Source: Halocaridina rubra
Taxonomy: Eukaryota; Arthropoda; Malacostraca; Decapoda; Atyidae
Length of the DNA stretch: 64,000 bases
NCBI GenBank assembly: GCA_037179515.1
Contig: JAXCGZ010007651.1
Coordinates: forward strand, 67,501-131,500
Reading direction: 5' to 3'
A model generated the notes under the pieces. The model searched no databases and was not told where the DNA came from. It saw nothing but the letters and a program-made list of their open reading frames with translations. The position numbers and the translations under genes are program-made. Numbering within the stretch: position 1 is the stretch's first letter; every line of letters starts with the position of its first letter. Shown piece by piece: positions 25,590-64,000 of the stretch.

Positions 25590-25650
25590 ATGAGAAGAAG
25601 AAGAAGAAGAAGAAGAAGAAGAAGAAGAAGAGAGAGAGCGAGAGAGAGAG
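25590..25650. repeat. (AGA)n/(GA)n array
   Basis: AGA triplets grading into GA. Confidence 0.95.
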
Positions 25651-25689
25651 TTTTTTTTTTAAATTTTAAATTTAACCTTTATTTCCATT

Positions 25690-25860
25690 TCATTACAATG
25701 GGTATTCGTCAGCCAGGGCAAGCCCCAACCCCCCACTGTGATGTCCAACCACAGCAGTTCCTGCCAGTAAACAGCTTAAACTCTCGGTCTTGGACGGGGA
25801 CCGATCTTTCGACCTCGTGAATGCGAAGCCAGCGCGTTACCACTGTACTAGCCAGCAGGC

Positions 25861-25862
<2 letters not shown>
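25690..25862 (-). mobile_element. Second tRNA-like SINE
   Basis: Minus strand: CTGGCTAGTACAGTGGTAAC resembles a tRNA A-box arm, and GAGGTCGAAAGATCGG sits where a B box belongs. (GA)n arrays abut it on both sides. Single copy here, so the assignment is tentative. Confidence 0.45.

Positions 25863-25929
<67 letters not shown>
25862..25929. repeat. (GA)n array
   Basis: Pure GA, the last long microsatellite before the TMEM245 transcription unit. Confidence 0.97.
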
Positions 25930-25930
<1 letters not shown>

Positions 25931-25949
25931 ACAAACTGAAGAATTCACT

Positions 25950-28900
25950 ACCTCTGTCTACCTGAATAACTGAAACAAACACACATAAATACCATCATAA
26001 TAGCAACAATCAAGCTATATTACTTAGGAATCGAAGGCTGATACAAAGCAAAAGTTGATGAAAACACTTACCTAAGAAGAGTAATATACTTTAAAAATTA
26101 TCTCGTATCCTACCATTAATGTACTCATCTAATATACATTTTGACCTTAACACATAACACAGGATATATTGGAAGGAATAAGGTGTCACAAAGATTCACT
26201 GGTTCACTACAATAGTTCACTTATTCATATTGTAATTTCTCAACCATCATCATAAAGCACTATGTCAGGTAACTATTAAATGAAATCTGATGAAAGTTTC
26301 CCAAATGCATCCGAAGCCTCTCTATATCTTGGAATATTAAAACTCCCATTGACACGGCGTAAAATCACTTATCAATATTTCATTGAAAGGGAGACAGAGT
26401 ACAATAAACAATGTTACATAACTGATTAGAATTAATTCATCTAGCAACTACAATCTAAGAACGAGCTTTCTAAAGGATTCGTCATATACTACAGTACAGT
26501 ATATGGCATAATTAGCTTCCTACAAGGATATCTAAATGTAATCAGCAGCACTCTGCAAGCTTTTAACCCATCATGCCAAGGATCAAGTGTTGATTCATTT
26601 ACCAAAACATTCGTTTATCTACAATATGTATGTCTCAAGAAGTCCTTTCATAGGAAGCCAAAGCTAGGCAGACTAGCAAACTCCCATCCCATTTTTCTTA
26701 CCATAATGAAAAGCAACTAACTGATATGTAACAACAAAACCCAACTGATAATGTAATCAATATGAATATATCCTAAAAAAGAAGTTGGGCATATAAGAAT
26801 TAATGCAAAGATATTAAAGAAAACACTGTCTTTATGTGTCATCTGAAAACTATGGGCCAGCCTTAGAATCAACAGTTTACTAATTACTCAACCACTTCTA
26901 ACATTTATATTAGTGACGGTCGCTAGACACACAAAAAGTAATTTTGTTGAAATGAGAAAGCTTGCCAATATATGTAAAATTAAATATTAAATATGCTCTC
27001 AAGTAAGTAATAAGGAAACTTATTACTAATTCTTTTTAACAGATGTACAAATCATTCAAATACAAATATTCAATTACTTGTGAGAGCATTTTATCAAAAC
27101 ATGAATACCTCGCATATAGGGATATAGGCAAGGTATGTGTAGATAGCAGGATTCTTTAGATATAGTAATAGTTCAATATTACATTTAAACACATGTATGT
27201 GTAAAAAATTACTGTGCATGGTACATCTCAGTATTTTAATGATAATTGCCGAACCACATCACGGAAGAGTAACCATTATAAAGCAAAACATTTTCACAAA
27301 AACAGCACAGCAAAATGAGTACAGCATATTTCCCAAAGGGATTTTCATCAATAAATTACCTTTCGATACTTTGATAGCTGCTGAAATGATCTATGAAGTT
27401 TCTGCTTTCCATCTTATCTGATAAGAAGAAAGATAAGTAGAAGCAGCAATATGCAATGAGGAGAGGATGGGTGGTACAATCTACCTTTATTGTCGATTAC
27501 TGAACTACAGGGCCTAAGGAAATAGGCAATTTGTAAGCAGCATCTTCAGTGTCTCTGCTATGATATAGTAGCTGAATAAGTGATACTCAAGTTCACCTAC
27601 ATTTCAATACTAAAACTTCTGATCTTTGTTAGGGCTTAAGTAGCTGGCAATTTCACCTTTACCCAAGTAAAAAAGAAACATTCACTTTATTCCTTAAAAC
27701 AAAAACACCAACTACAAAAAAATTAAATCTAACCACTCAATCAAACCTTTCTCAACTGTGTACTCTATAATTTCATCTCCCAGTGAATTTTGTTTTATGA
27801 AACAAATGCTTCGTTTTTTCAATAACATACTCGCAGCATTTCACCAGTGTCCTCCTCTTTTACTTATTTACAGAGCAAAGTCCACTATATATAATGGAGA
27901 ATATAAGTGCTTTTGATCGTTTTCCACTGAATATTGCGTGTGCCTCCTTGCATAATTATCTCTGGGTTCCAACAAAAATAGACTTTTTCCGAGATCAATT
28001 AACAACAGAGCCCTCTATTCAATAAGACGATATCCAAGTCCTCTGGCAGTATAAATATGAAAAATAAAGATATAAAAAGGCTGTGATGAGCAAATACGTA
28101 CCTTCATCAAGGCATATTTTTTCATACATACACTCTGGTACTGCAGAAATTTACTTTCTATGAAGACCATTGATAGAGAGCACACGTTACAACTCCAACA
28201 CTGCTTAGGTTAAGAATTTCATATCCAACAAATAAATTAACTTTACTTTCCAGTGCTATGGACAACTATTTTATGCTAAGTCCACAGCACACACAGGACT
28301 GCACAAATTAAACTCTTCAAACACGATATTAGGATATACAGTAATCATAATTTTTGCAATTACTAACCCTTGCAACAAACGGATGTATCATTTCTGCCAT
28401 ATAACAATGAACAATAATGCAAAAGTGGTCAAATTTCAGATTCATATTTCGATTCACAAATGGCCCTCTAGCTTGAAGTTGTGGTTCTTTTCTTGCACAG
28501 TGAATGGGTTAAGGATTGAATAGCTTGTAATTCTGAGGTGACTTCTCCACTGCCGAGTAATATAATCTTGAGGATGGTGTGGCAGAAGAGCTTTCATATA
28601 AACGATAAATTCAATCAAAATATTGAACCAATGAAAGAAACAAACCACATTTTCTATGGGTGTAAAAGATATATCAAGATACCTGCAACTACACAGACCA
28701 CTAAGAAGAAAGCAAAAAAGGCATCGGTCATCAGCACCCTCTGATTAGCTGATTACAGTATTTTAAGCCCTATATGATTTTACATCTAAATAATATATTA
28801 TAACAACAAAAATACAAAGAAGATTCCTTTTGCAGGTACTATGCAATACATTCTTCTGAGACTAACACTCAATGGAATTTGTGAACTGGAGATAGTAAAT

Positions 28901-29260
28901 GAAGGAAATAGGTAGCAATAAGAAGAAATATGTGAGAAGACGAGCGTATGCACAGAAAATATGAGATCTCTCTCAATAACTACTGATGTTGTCCACGAAA
29001 GCGAAATTCAGCATAAATAACTTCAGATATTTCAATCCAATACAATGTGATGTGAGAGAAGCTTCTTTATTTAAATAATTTTCTATTATATTTTTACGAT
29101 GAATAATGATAACAATTAATACTATCACATACATTTTTTTCATTATATTGCTCTCTAGAGTTTTGATTTATTTTTTTGAAACATCCATGAATGTAATAAA
29201 TCCCAGATCTACAAAAGACTAGTTTTTTTTTTTTTGCATATATCAACTCAAACAAATATC
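25950..29260. other. No gene recognised; region downstream of TMEM245
   Basis: AT-rich unique-looking sequence without long repeats, convincing exons or RNA genes. Confidence 0.6.
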
Positions 29261-29261
29261 A

Positions 29262-29333
29262 AGCACAGGGTTTATAAAAATAACGGTTTATTGAACGGTC
29301 ATAGCAGCTGCTAATTCCACTGATCAGGTTGCT

Positions 29334-29358
<25 letters not shown>
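29262..29358 (-). CDS. TMEM245: Proposed TMEM245 terminal exon: last 8 codons, stop, short 3' UTR
   Basis: Acceptor ttttcctcgttttcag is excellent. Joined to exon 20 at phase 2, the frame reads RRSLSEINV and stops at 29334-29336. AATAAA lies at 29287-29292 on the minus strand, followed by a T/G-rich stretch, so cleavage near 29262-29275 is expected. A second AATAAA (29341-29346) overlaps the coding part. Inference: the true 3' end of the gene, across an 8.3 kb intron. Confidence 0.55.
29287..29292 (-). terminator. Polyadenylation signal AATAAA
   Basis: Canonical hexamer on the minus strand, about 42 nt after the proposed TMEM245 stop codon, with a T/G-rich element 20-40 nt downstream. Confidence 0.55.
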
Positions 29359-56774
<27,416 letters not shown>

Positions 56775-56808
56775 TTTTTCTATTTACTTCCACATGACAT
56801 AAATACTC

Positions 56809-58348
56809 CTGAAAAGATACAATTACCAGTAAAATTAGTCACTTGAGAAGAAAACTCAAACATAACTGAGGTTGAATTTAAATTGATGATGTTCAGAGAC
56901 CTCCACATTCCTAAATTTTGGTGGTTGTGGCCATCTGCAGCATTTAAAGTTAAAAACGCTTAACTAAGTAAAACTTTATAAGGTTTACATACATAGCTAT
57001 ATCAAAATATACTTCAAATCTTGAGAATTATAGATAATAGTCTGATATACAAACTTATGCTAGTTATACTAAAAGATCAAAAAGTCCACTGCACTAAGCT
57101 AAAAATTGATACTTAAACAGGAAGATCAATTATAATTACGCCACACTGACCTCAGCACGTTATATCCTACTGCCGAATAAACATACAGCTCCCATCTTAA
57201 AAATATGGGAACTTCATAACCTAACCTGACCTAGGTTAGGTCAGGTTGGGTTAGTTAGTTCTGGACCTTCACAGGATAAATTTGGGTGTTTTTACATCTC
57301 TCAAGTAAACAATTGCGGGCTCTCTCGCCCACCTTGTTTTTAAATAATTATTGATAGATTTAATTGCGTGATTTTTTTACCAAGTAACAGCTTCCCTAAA
57401 TAACCCTTATAACTACCTTGTAATTATGACGAACCCCAAGACTTGTCTTGTAAGGAAGAATAACCCTAAATAAACCAGGGGTTATTTATCTTTACAAGAT
57501 CACCCCAATCTGGACCAAGTATACAATGTCACCTAATGTATTTCACCTAATTATATCGCATATCATACCGAGAATGTAAATTCGAAGGTAAAACAAACCC
57601 CAAGGAGGTCATGGGCGGCTGCTAAAATCTTAAATGCTATGGGCGTGGACAATGTCAAGAATTTACAGTTCAGACGACATAAACATGCCCAGTTGGTCAT
57701 GTCATTTATCACATAAAATTCTAAAGTCATTTCAAATAACTATCAAATTCAACAAATACTGATCATTTCTAGGTTTGAACTTACTAATATATCAAAAACA
57801 GGTGCCTGAATTAGGGAGAATTACACCAAACTTAACATCACAGATGCGAAACTATAGAAGATCTGTTTGCCTTTTTTCAGTGTTACCAGATTTACACTTG
57901 ACGTCATGTCACTGGTATGGTTGACCTTGATATTTCGGATCAAGTAAAGATAACGACTCCCTGGGCATTAAAGAACCCTATGAATTGTTAGGTTAGCTAA
58001 GGTTAAGTTAGATTAGGTTATTTTAATGCCTTAAATTAACTTATACAAACCTATCTTAATCTATTTAATGCAAAGGGAGCGTTTATCTTTTCTTGATCCG
58101 GTATACCTACATATATAATGATTTTCATATCATAAATCTTATATTTTATTCTTTACATATTGTATAGTATGCGTGTTTTTTATAAAAACTGGCCACACAT
58201 ACATTAATTGTTATCTAATTCAGTTGGCAACATAATAGTATCACTTCACAGTCAACGAATGTAAATGCATAGAGCACCAACAGATAAAAAATAGTGACTA
58301 AATATGAAGTACATAATTATATGCAATTAGAAGGTTAAAAGCACTTAC
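56809..58348 (-). other. Probable TMEM245 5' intron or promoter sequence
   Basis: No coding exon recognised. It holds clusters of CCTAACC/GGTTAGG-type words near 57218-57255 and 57986-58020, and otherwise AT-rich single-copy-looking sequence. Confidence 0.4.
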
Positions 58349-58390
58349 TTCGTCACTGATAACAGTTTTTTCATTGATTAAACTCGCCAT
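58349..58390 (-). other. Possible leader exon of TMEM245 (or short-ORF exon)
   Basis: On the minus strand, AAGATGGCGAG is followed by 14 open codons (MASLINEKTVISDE) and a strong donor, gtaagtgc. Exon 1 of TMEM245 needs an upstream donor, and this is the best one seen. Spliced to 56808, this ATG would be out of frame with the TMEM245 ATG and would end as an overlapping upstream ORF. The AAGATGGCG string resembles the YY1/Pho-type start-site element. The 5' limit is unknown. Confidence 0.35.
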
Positions 58391-58467
58391 CTTTTTTCTC
58401 TTATAATAATATTCATTTTGTTGCCTTACATCAAAGTTACTCCAAAAGCTCTATTAGGTTGTTGTTG

Positions 58468-58740
<273 letters not shown>

Positions 58741-60710
58741 AACCTAGGAACTGACTGTGCCTCCTGTCCTGCTCATACCAAAAGAAGAAGAAGAAGAAGA
58801 TCTACGTCAACAGGTTTGTTGTCAATGTCAATCGAGCCCATACCCTGGGGGGACAAGCAGTTGTATTTATTCTTTGAGGATCGTCTGCACCTTTGACACT
58901 TGGGACAGGTGTTGTAAGGTACCACAGGTGTTATGGAGTAATAATATATAGGTGGACAACCGTCCCTATAGCCAATTAAGTTTATTAGAATTACTGTGGT
59001 TTTGTGAGTGCCTGGTTAGAGCCTTGCTAGTGCCACTGACACTTCTGTAGGCCTGAAGTGCCACGCAAACGGAAATAACGGATGCATACCGGTACCTGTA
59101 CACATTATTTTTATGCATGAATTTCTTATGTAGAAGCAAATATTGTATATTTTTACTTTATTTACCTCGTTTGGAGAATATATTCTCTTGAAAAGTTTAC
59201 TGTGATACGGTATTAATCTTTGATTTTAGCTAGCTTACATCACCACTTGTTAAGTAGCGAGTTGATAAATTCTTTCCATATTAATTTTCTCAGATTTTTT
59301 TTTATTGTTTTGTTGTTTCATTCTCTGAGGTGTAAGCGTACACTTTTACTTTAAGAAATGTGAATATGTGATGGTGGGATAGGGTGATTGGTTTTTAATG
59401 AGAGAATTTACTACCCAATAACCATTAATGGGGAAGAGGACAAAAGATTTTATGGTAGTTATTCCTATGCCATTCTGTTCTAAAATACATATGCTGCATG
59501 TGAATGATGGAATAAAATTCCCAGATATCTTTGAAAAAGAGGAACACTAATTTGACATTATTGCATCATTAGAATAATAAACCACACCCGGTTAAGGTAA
59601 GTTAGGTTAATTGGTAAATGTTAACTTGCACACCACCAACAAATATACTGAAAGTATTAAACAGAAAATAATTGTCAAACAGCGTTGAAGCCATAATTTT
59701 CCATTATCATCTCATCTCTTAAAAGGAATTGTATTAACTTGACTAATGTAACCAAATATTATAAAAGGTTTTGTGAACATATTTTTGTGACTGGGAGTGT
59801 GCGATAGTAAACATTTACCTTTTAGTTTTTAGTTGGATGATTTTGGTTCTCTAGTGGTTTTCATTAACAAAGTGTCTATTCCTCATGCCTGGCTGAATAT
59901 TGTCGTAATACTAGGTTAAGTTAGTGTGCAGAAGTCAAAGTGTGTCCAAAGTATACGTAGACCATCCAAAAGAACAAATATTTTGAAGTACTGTATTTTG
60001 TTTAAGAAATTTAAATGATAGATTTAATTACGGAATTTTCGTTCAGAACGAATTCTTTATATCAGAAAACTTAGCCTTCACATTCCTTTCCTTTGAAAAT
60101 AGCTCTGTTATTTCAATATCCTACTAAACTTAACTAGCTGCCCTAATGGTTTTAGGAAACTGCCAACTTTAATAACTCAGGATTAACCAATATTATATCT
60201 TTATTCATAGAAAGCTATCAAACAGACTTTTCTCATTATTTTGTGTATATTTTGCAAAAGGTGTAAATATACCATTGATGCATGGAACCGCATGCTACAG
60301 TCACAAAATTTTCATATCGGTTTATAAGAAATACTCATTGTATGCTGTATTAGTTAACTTAAAGAAATATCATATATATTGTGGCACTTCATTCAGTTTA
60401 GTAGGCACTTGCAGTCTAACAAAATCTTCTGGAGTTTTAGCATTTAGCATGGCTTTTGTCAAAATGCAACTAAATAAGTGGCTATATTGCTTTTGGCTTG
60501 ATAATAAGAGGACTCAAAGAAGATATTCCAGTCTATAAACATGAGTCAGGAGAGAAATGTCTGAATAAACTAAGCCCCGTAATGAACACTCCTCACAGTA
60601 ATTACCACTAACAAAACCCAGTTATTTCAGTATCCCATTTTAACTGCAGTGTAACTGAATACTATCTAAATTCTCCCAAAATACTCTGAGCTTAAATATT
60701 CTTCACTGAC

Positions 60711-60811
60711 CTCAATCTCCCACAAGGATGCAGCTCTTGCTCTCTGATCCCTATGTGGACCTCAAGGTCCCCCAGATAGCTAACCATGTCATCTTTGTAT
60801 TTCATAATCCA
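60711..60811 (-). other. Orphan exon-like segment of unknown gene
   Basis: On the minus strand a good acceptor (tatttttgcag) and donor (gtcagt) bracket 101 nt with 33 open codons (WIMKYKDDMVSYLGDLEVHI and onward). Its base composition is less AT-rich than the flanks. It does not join in frame to TMEM245 exon 1, and I do not recognise the peptide. Confidence 0.25.
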
Positions 60812-61338
60812 CTGCAAAAATAAAGAATTATTTTTGGGCCACGTGAGGTGTGTGCTATTCTCATTTAGAATGATGATTTTGAAGTATTGTACTCTTTGTT
60901 GGAAATTGGAAGGTATACAATAAACTTAAAGTTTATTATATAAGGATTTTATCAATTAACTTTTTAATAACTTTCTTTAATAGTATAAAGCATGGTCAAG
61001 TATTTATTATCGGCTACTATTCTAGTCTTTAATGATAAGAAGTAATTGATTGCCAGGATTCGTGTCTTAAAGTAAAATATATCAACTAGTGTACTGTGTT
61101 TTGCTTTGATGTAAATAACTTTCCTTAGTTTCTATTTTACGATTATTGACTCTTCACATCCAGTGTGTCCCATTCCTTGCATCATCATTCATCCTTTCAT
61201 TCAACGAAGCATTACCAATGAAGCATGAAATTCATAGAAAAACTATATCATGCCACTTGCATTAAAAGCACAGATTTATTAACCATTTTGTTCACTACAG
61301 ATATAAAAGAACAACTTCCTGAAGTCAGAAGTTTTAAG

Positions 61339-61536
61339 ATGAATTTAGGAGCCACTATAAGGATTAACAAGGTTGCTGTTACCGCTATTGGAGCTGCTGT
61401 TTTAGTCGTTGTACTGCTGTACAAAAACTCTTTACCAACGAGCAACCTTGCAGAGTTACAAGATGGAGATTCTCATGTTAGTCTCAAGAAATTGCTTTCA
61501 GCAGCCATTGATGCAGCTGAGAGAGGAGGCACAATT
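61339..61536 (+). CDS. BPNT2: BPNT2 coding exon 1: N-terminal signal anchor
   Basis: BPNT2 (IMPAD1, gPAPP) hydrolyses 3'-phosphoadenosine 5'-phosphate, the by-product of sulfotransferases, to AMP in the Golgi lumen. This exon gives 66 codons from ATG 61339: a basic lead-in (ATIRINKVAV), one hydrophobic anchor at about residues 13-27, then a luminal stem and VSLKKLLSAAIDAAERGG, the usual first helix of the inositol-monophosphatase fold. The donor gtgagt follows residue 66 at phase 0. An acceptor-like ttcactacag ends at 61300, so a non-coding upstream exon is likely. The frame stays open upstream of the ATG, but this start gives the usual type II anchor. Confidence 0.92.
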
Positions 61537-61996
<460 letters not shown>

Positions 61997-62143
61997 GTTC
62001 GTGATATACGCTTACAGGCCACACTACACGAACAGAGCAAAGGCAAAACAAAAGAGGGAGCAAATGATCCTGTTACTGATGGGGATCTTAAATCTCATTT
62101 GACGATGTTTCACTCTTTGTCAAAAGCTTTTCCAGGTGTTCAG
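61997..62143 (+). CDS. BPNT2: BPNT2 coding exon 2
   Basis: Acceptor aattttgcag and donor gtcagt; 49 codons, phase 0 at both ends. It encodes VRDIRLQATLHEQSKGKTKE and GANDPVTDGDLKSH, which match the family's conserved K-x-K-T-x-EG and VTxGD region before the first metal-binding Glu. Confidence 0.96.
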
Positions 62144-63636
62144 GTCAGTTAATCTACTATCCATCACTTTTACTTTCGAAGATAATACTTCATTTTAATT
62201 TTTAGATGTTATGTTATATGTGGCTCGTAAATTATCATTTAAGTGTGCTTTGAGCGTGTGTATTTTGAGTGTTTGATGGTTTTTGATGATTTCTTGTTGA
62301 TATATAATATAGTCATATAGTGTATGCCACGTTATGAGAATTACCATAATCTTGTAATATTTTATGATGGATATGTTTATGTGGATTCCAGTTATAGTAA
62401 ATGTAGTTTAATGTTTTAGATTCCTTATTTTGTGGTGATACCATTGCATTACGTTCAGAAAAAAATAATGTTTTTTGTTATCATGCCTCATGTTAGCTGG
62501 CACCAGTCCTAAAATGAATTCTAAGTACGGTATCGTCGTATACATAATTGTAAAGGGTTTTATCTTTACCTTTATTGTTGCTTCTCATGTCACTCAGAAC
62601 ATTGTGTTTGTACATGCCCTTCATTCTTAGTTGTGTTTGTAGATACTTTCCCTTGACTCTTTCTTTTTATCCCTCTTACTCTGTATATTCCTCTTCCATT
62701 ACATTGCAATGGATGGCTTCTAGCCATGAAGGAGTTTTAAGTTTCTCTGCCTCCTTTAGTTCTACATATCTTCTTTTACTGTACATATTTTTGTATTTTT
62801 TTCCTAGGATAGGAGCAAAAATACTGCCTTTGTATTCCCTTGCATATCATGAGTCAGTTTAATGGCTGGAGTGAGGGGACTGGGAACCCTTCCTTTCGAA
62901 TTTTCTTCGTTCAAAGAGTAGAGGCATGCGAGAAGATTCTGGTAGAAAGTTACTCTCCAAAACCATAGTATTGATTCTGTGAACGTGCATGGTTGAATGA
63001 GTGAAAGTGAGAGGGAGATGTTCGGGTGAAAAACTTGGTGTACAGTATGAGTGAAATGATGTGTACTTTGACTCTGCAACATCACTTGCAAGGAGACAGC
63101 TTTTTATGTTTACAGATATTTCTTTTCGTTTTAATCATCTCCATTCTCTCCTCTATGCCATCATTGATTTTATTAGGTTAGAGAAATGTTTGCCTAACCA
63201 GTGGCCACCCACATTGTTTGAGATATTGTTGTCTATCCGGTATTGTTGATGGATCCATAATTGGGTACTTGAGAAATTTAAGTTTCTCAGATCTATGAAG
63301 GAGAGTAAGCAAATGCATTTTCAGGCATTATATATCTAGAGGGTGTATGCAGATATTTGCTGCAGTAAATGAGCTTTGTATTGTAATGGCTGTGTTTATA
63401 GTACTAAGAAAAATATACTTATCCCCTGCCATTGTAATTTCAAATTGACTACTGACTTTGCTTGTAACTATGGCATGTGCTACACTCTTTAAAAATATTC
63501 TACAGTATTGAAATACAGTAAAATATTTTATAATCAAGAGTCGGTAAAGTACTGATACAATAACCATGCTTCTTTTAATGAAAATTTAGCGTATTGTTGA
63601 AATTATGTGCTTATTAACTGGTATGTGTTACGTCAG
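62144..63636 (+). other. BPNT2 intron 2
   Basis: GT-AG intron of about 1.5 kb. I see no exon or RNA in it. The region around 62550-63060 resembles neighbouring AT-rich single-copy sequence. Confidence 0.85.
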
Positions 63637-63802
63637 GTCATATCGGAAGAGCACGACACTAACAATGTTGACGTGACAAGCGTCGCGTCAGCATCAACAA
63701 TCAGTGCTGATGTGGAAAGCACAATAAAATCTGATGAAAAGGTTCCTGTAGAAGATATTCGGATATGGATTGATCCGCTTGATGCTACTCAAGAATATAC
63801 TG
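63637..63802 (+). CDS. BPNT2: BPNT2 coding exon 3: metal-binding motifs
   Basis: Acceptor gttacgtcag and donor gtaact; phase 0 in, 1 out. SEEH supplies the catalytic Glu pair (residues 119-120), and WIDPLDATQEYT carries the DPxDxT motif (Asp161, Asp164, Thr166) that binds Mg2+. Between them is a Ser/Thr-rich 30-residue insert typical of variable length in this family. The remaining exons lie beyond the window, so the gene is partial. Confidence 0.96.
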
Positions 63803-64000
63803 GTAACTAAAGTTTAGTTTATATGTAAATTTAATGTAATAAGATGGGATGCTTAAATGTAAATTGTTGAAATGACGTTCGAGAAAAAATTTATCTAAGC
63901 ATTGTATGTTAATTGTATAAATGACGATATTAATGAAAATAAATTCTTTTGTTGCAGTTGTTTGTAGTGAATAGTCAAAAGACGTTTTCACTCTTTTTAT

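Noticed and set aside
25587..25650. Arg-rich peptide from an AGA array
   Set aside because: Pure repeat translation, no flanking coding signal.
60275..60538. 87-residue open frame upstream of BPNT2
   Set aside because: No recognisable domain, low-complexity AT-rich codon use, no clear splice context. Probably chance.
61225..61338. In-frame upstream ATG of BPNT2 at 61225
   Set aside because: The segment crosses a likely 3' splice site (61300), and the added residues do not look like a type II anchor lead. ATG 61339 gives the expected N terminus.
63951..63991. Acceptor-like TTTTGTTGCAG as the start of BPNT2 exon 4
   Set aside because: At the required phase the following codons reach a stop (TAG) after about five residues and do not resemble the expected continuation of the phosphatase. 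The real exon lies past the window.

Overview
The window is eukaryotic nuclear DNA: spliced genes with consensus GT-AG introns, long (TA)n, (GA)n and (TAA)n arrays, tRNA-derived SINEs, LINE wrecks, a Penelope-like element and several families of inverted-repeat DNA elements. The gene sequences are animal, and the combination of very abundant dinucleotide arrays with these SINEs fits a decapod crustacean, perhaps a shrimp. That placement is inference. No bacterial-type operon, CRISPR array or phage is present.

Region 1 (1-26 kb) holds no recognisable host gene. It is a patchwork of microsatellites, fragments of at least three LINE lineages (one CR1/Jockey-like lineage recurs six or more times), tRNA-like SINEs (two copies with 17-18 bp target-site duplications), four copies of one TAA-flanked Harbinger-like MITE, two TTAA-flanked MITEs and two large perfect-looking palindromes.

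Region 2 (29.3-56.8 kb, minus strand) is one complete gene for the multipass membrane protein TMEM245 (AI-2E transporter-like family). I could join 21 coding exons with correct splice phase throughout, giving about 934 residues. The last exon lies about 8.3 kb beyond the previous one and carries the stop codon and an AATAAA signal. Its introns are almost free of long microsatellites but contain a Penelope-like GIY-YIG fragment, a Tigger-type MITE and a decayed Tigger-like transposase.

Region 3 (56.8-61.3 kb) is the head-to-head intergenic space between TMEM245 and BPNT2. It contains clustered GGTTAG motifs, a large TTA/AGT array, a possible TMEM245 leader exon with an AAGATGGCG start element and one unexplained exon-like segment.

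Region 4 (61.3-64 kb, plus strand) is the 5' part of BPNT2 (IMPAD1, Golgi-resident 3'-phosphoadenosine 5'-phosphate phosphatase): three exons, through the IDPLDAT metal-binding motif. The gene runs off the window end.

The two host genes are divergently transcribed but have no evident functional link. No clear candidate for a new biological system was seen; the most useful observations concern the distal TMEM245 exon, cassette-like exons, foldback families and the coupling of SINE ends to TA arrays.
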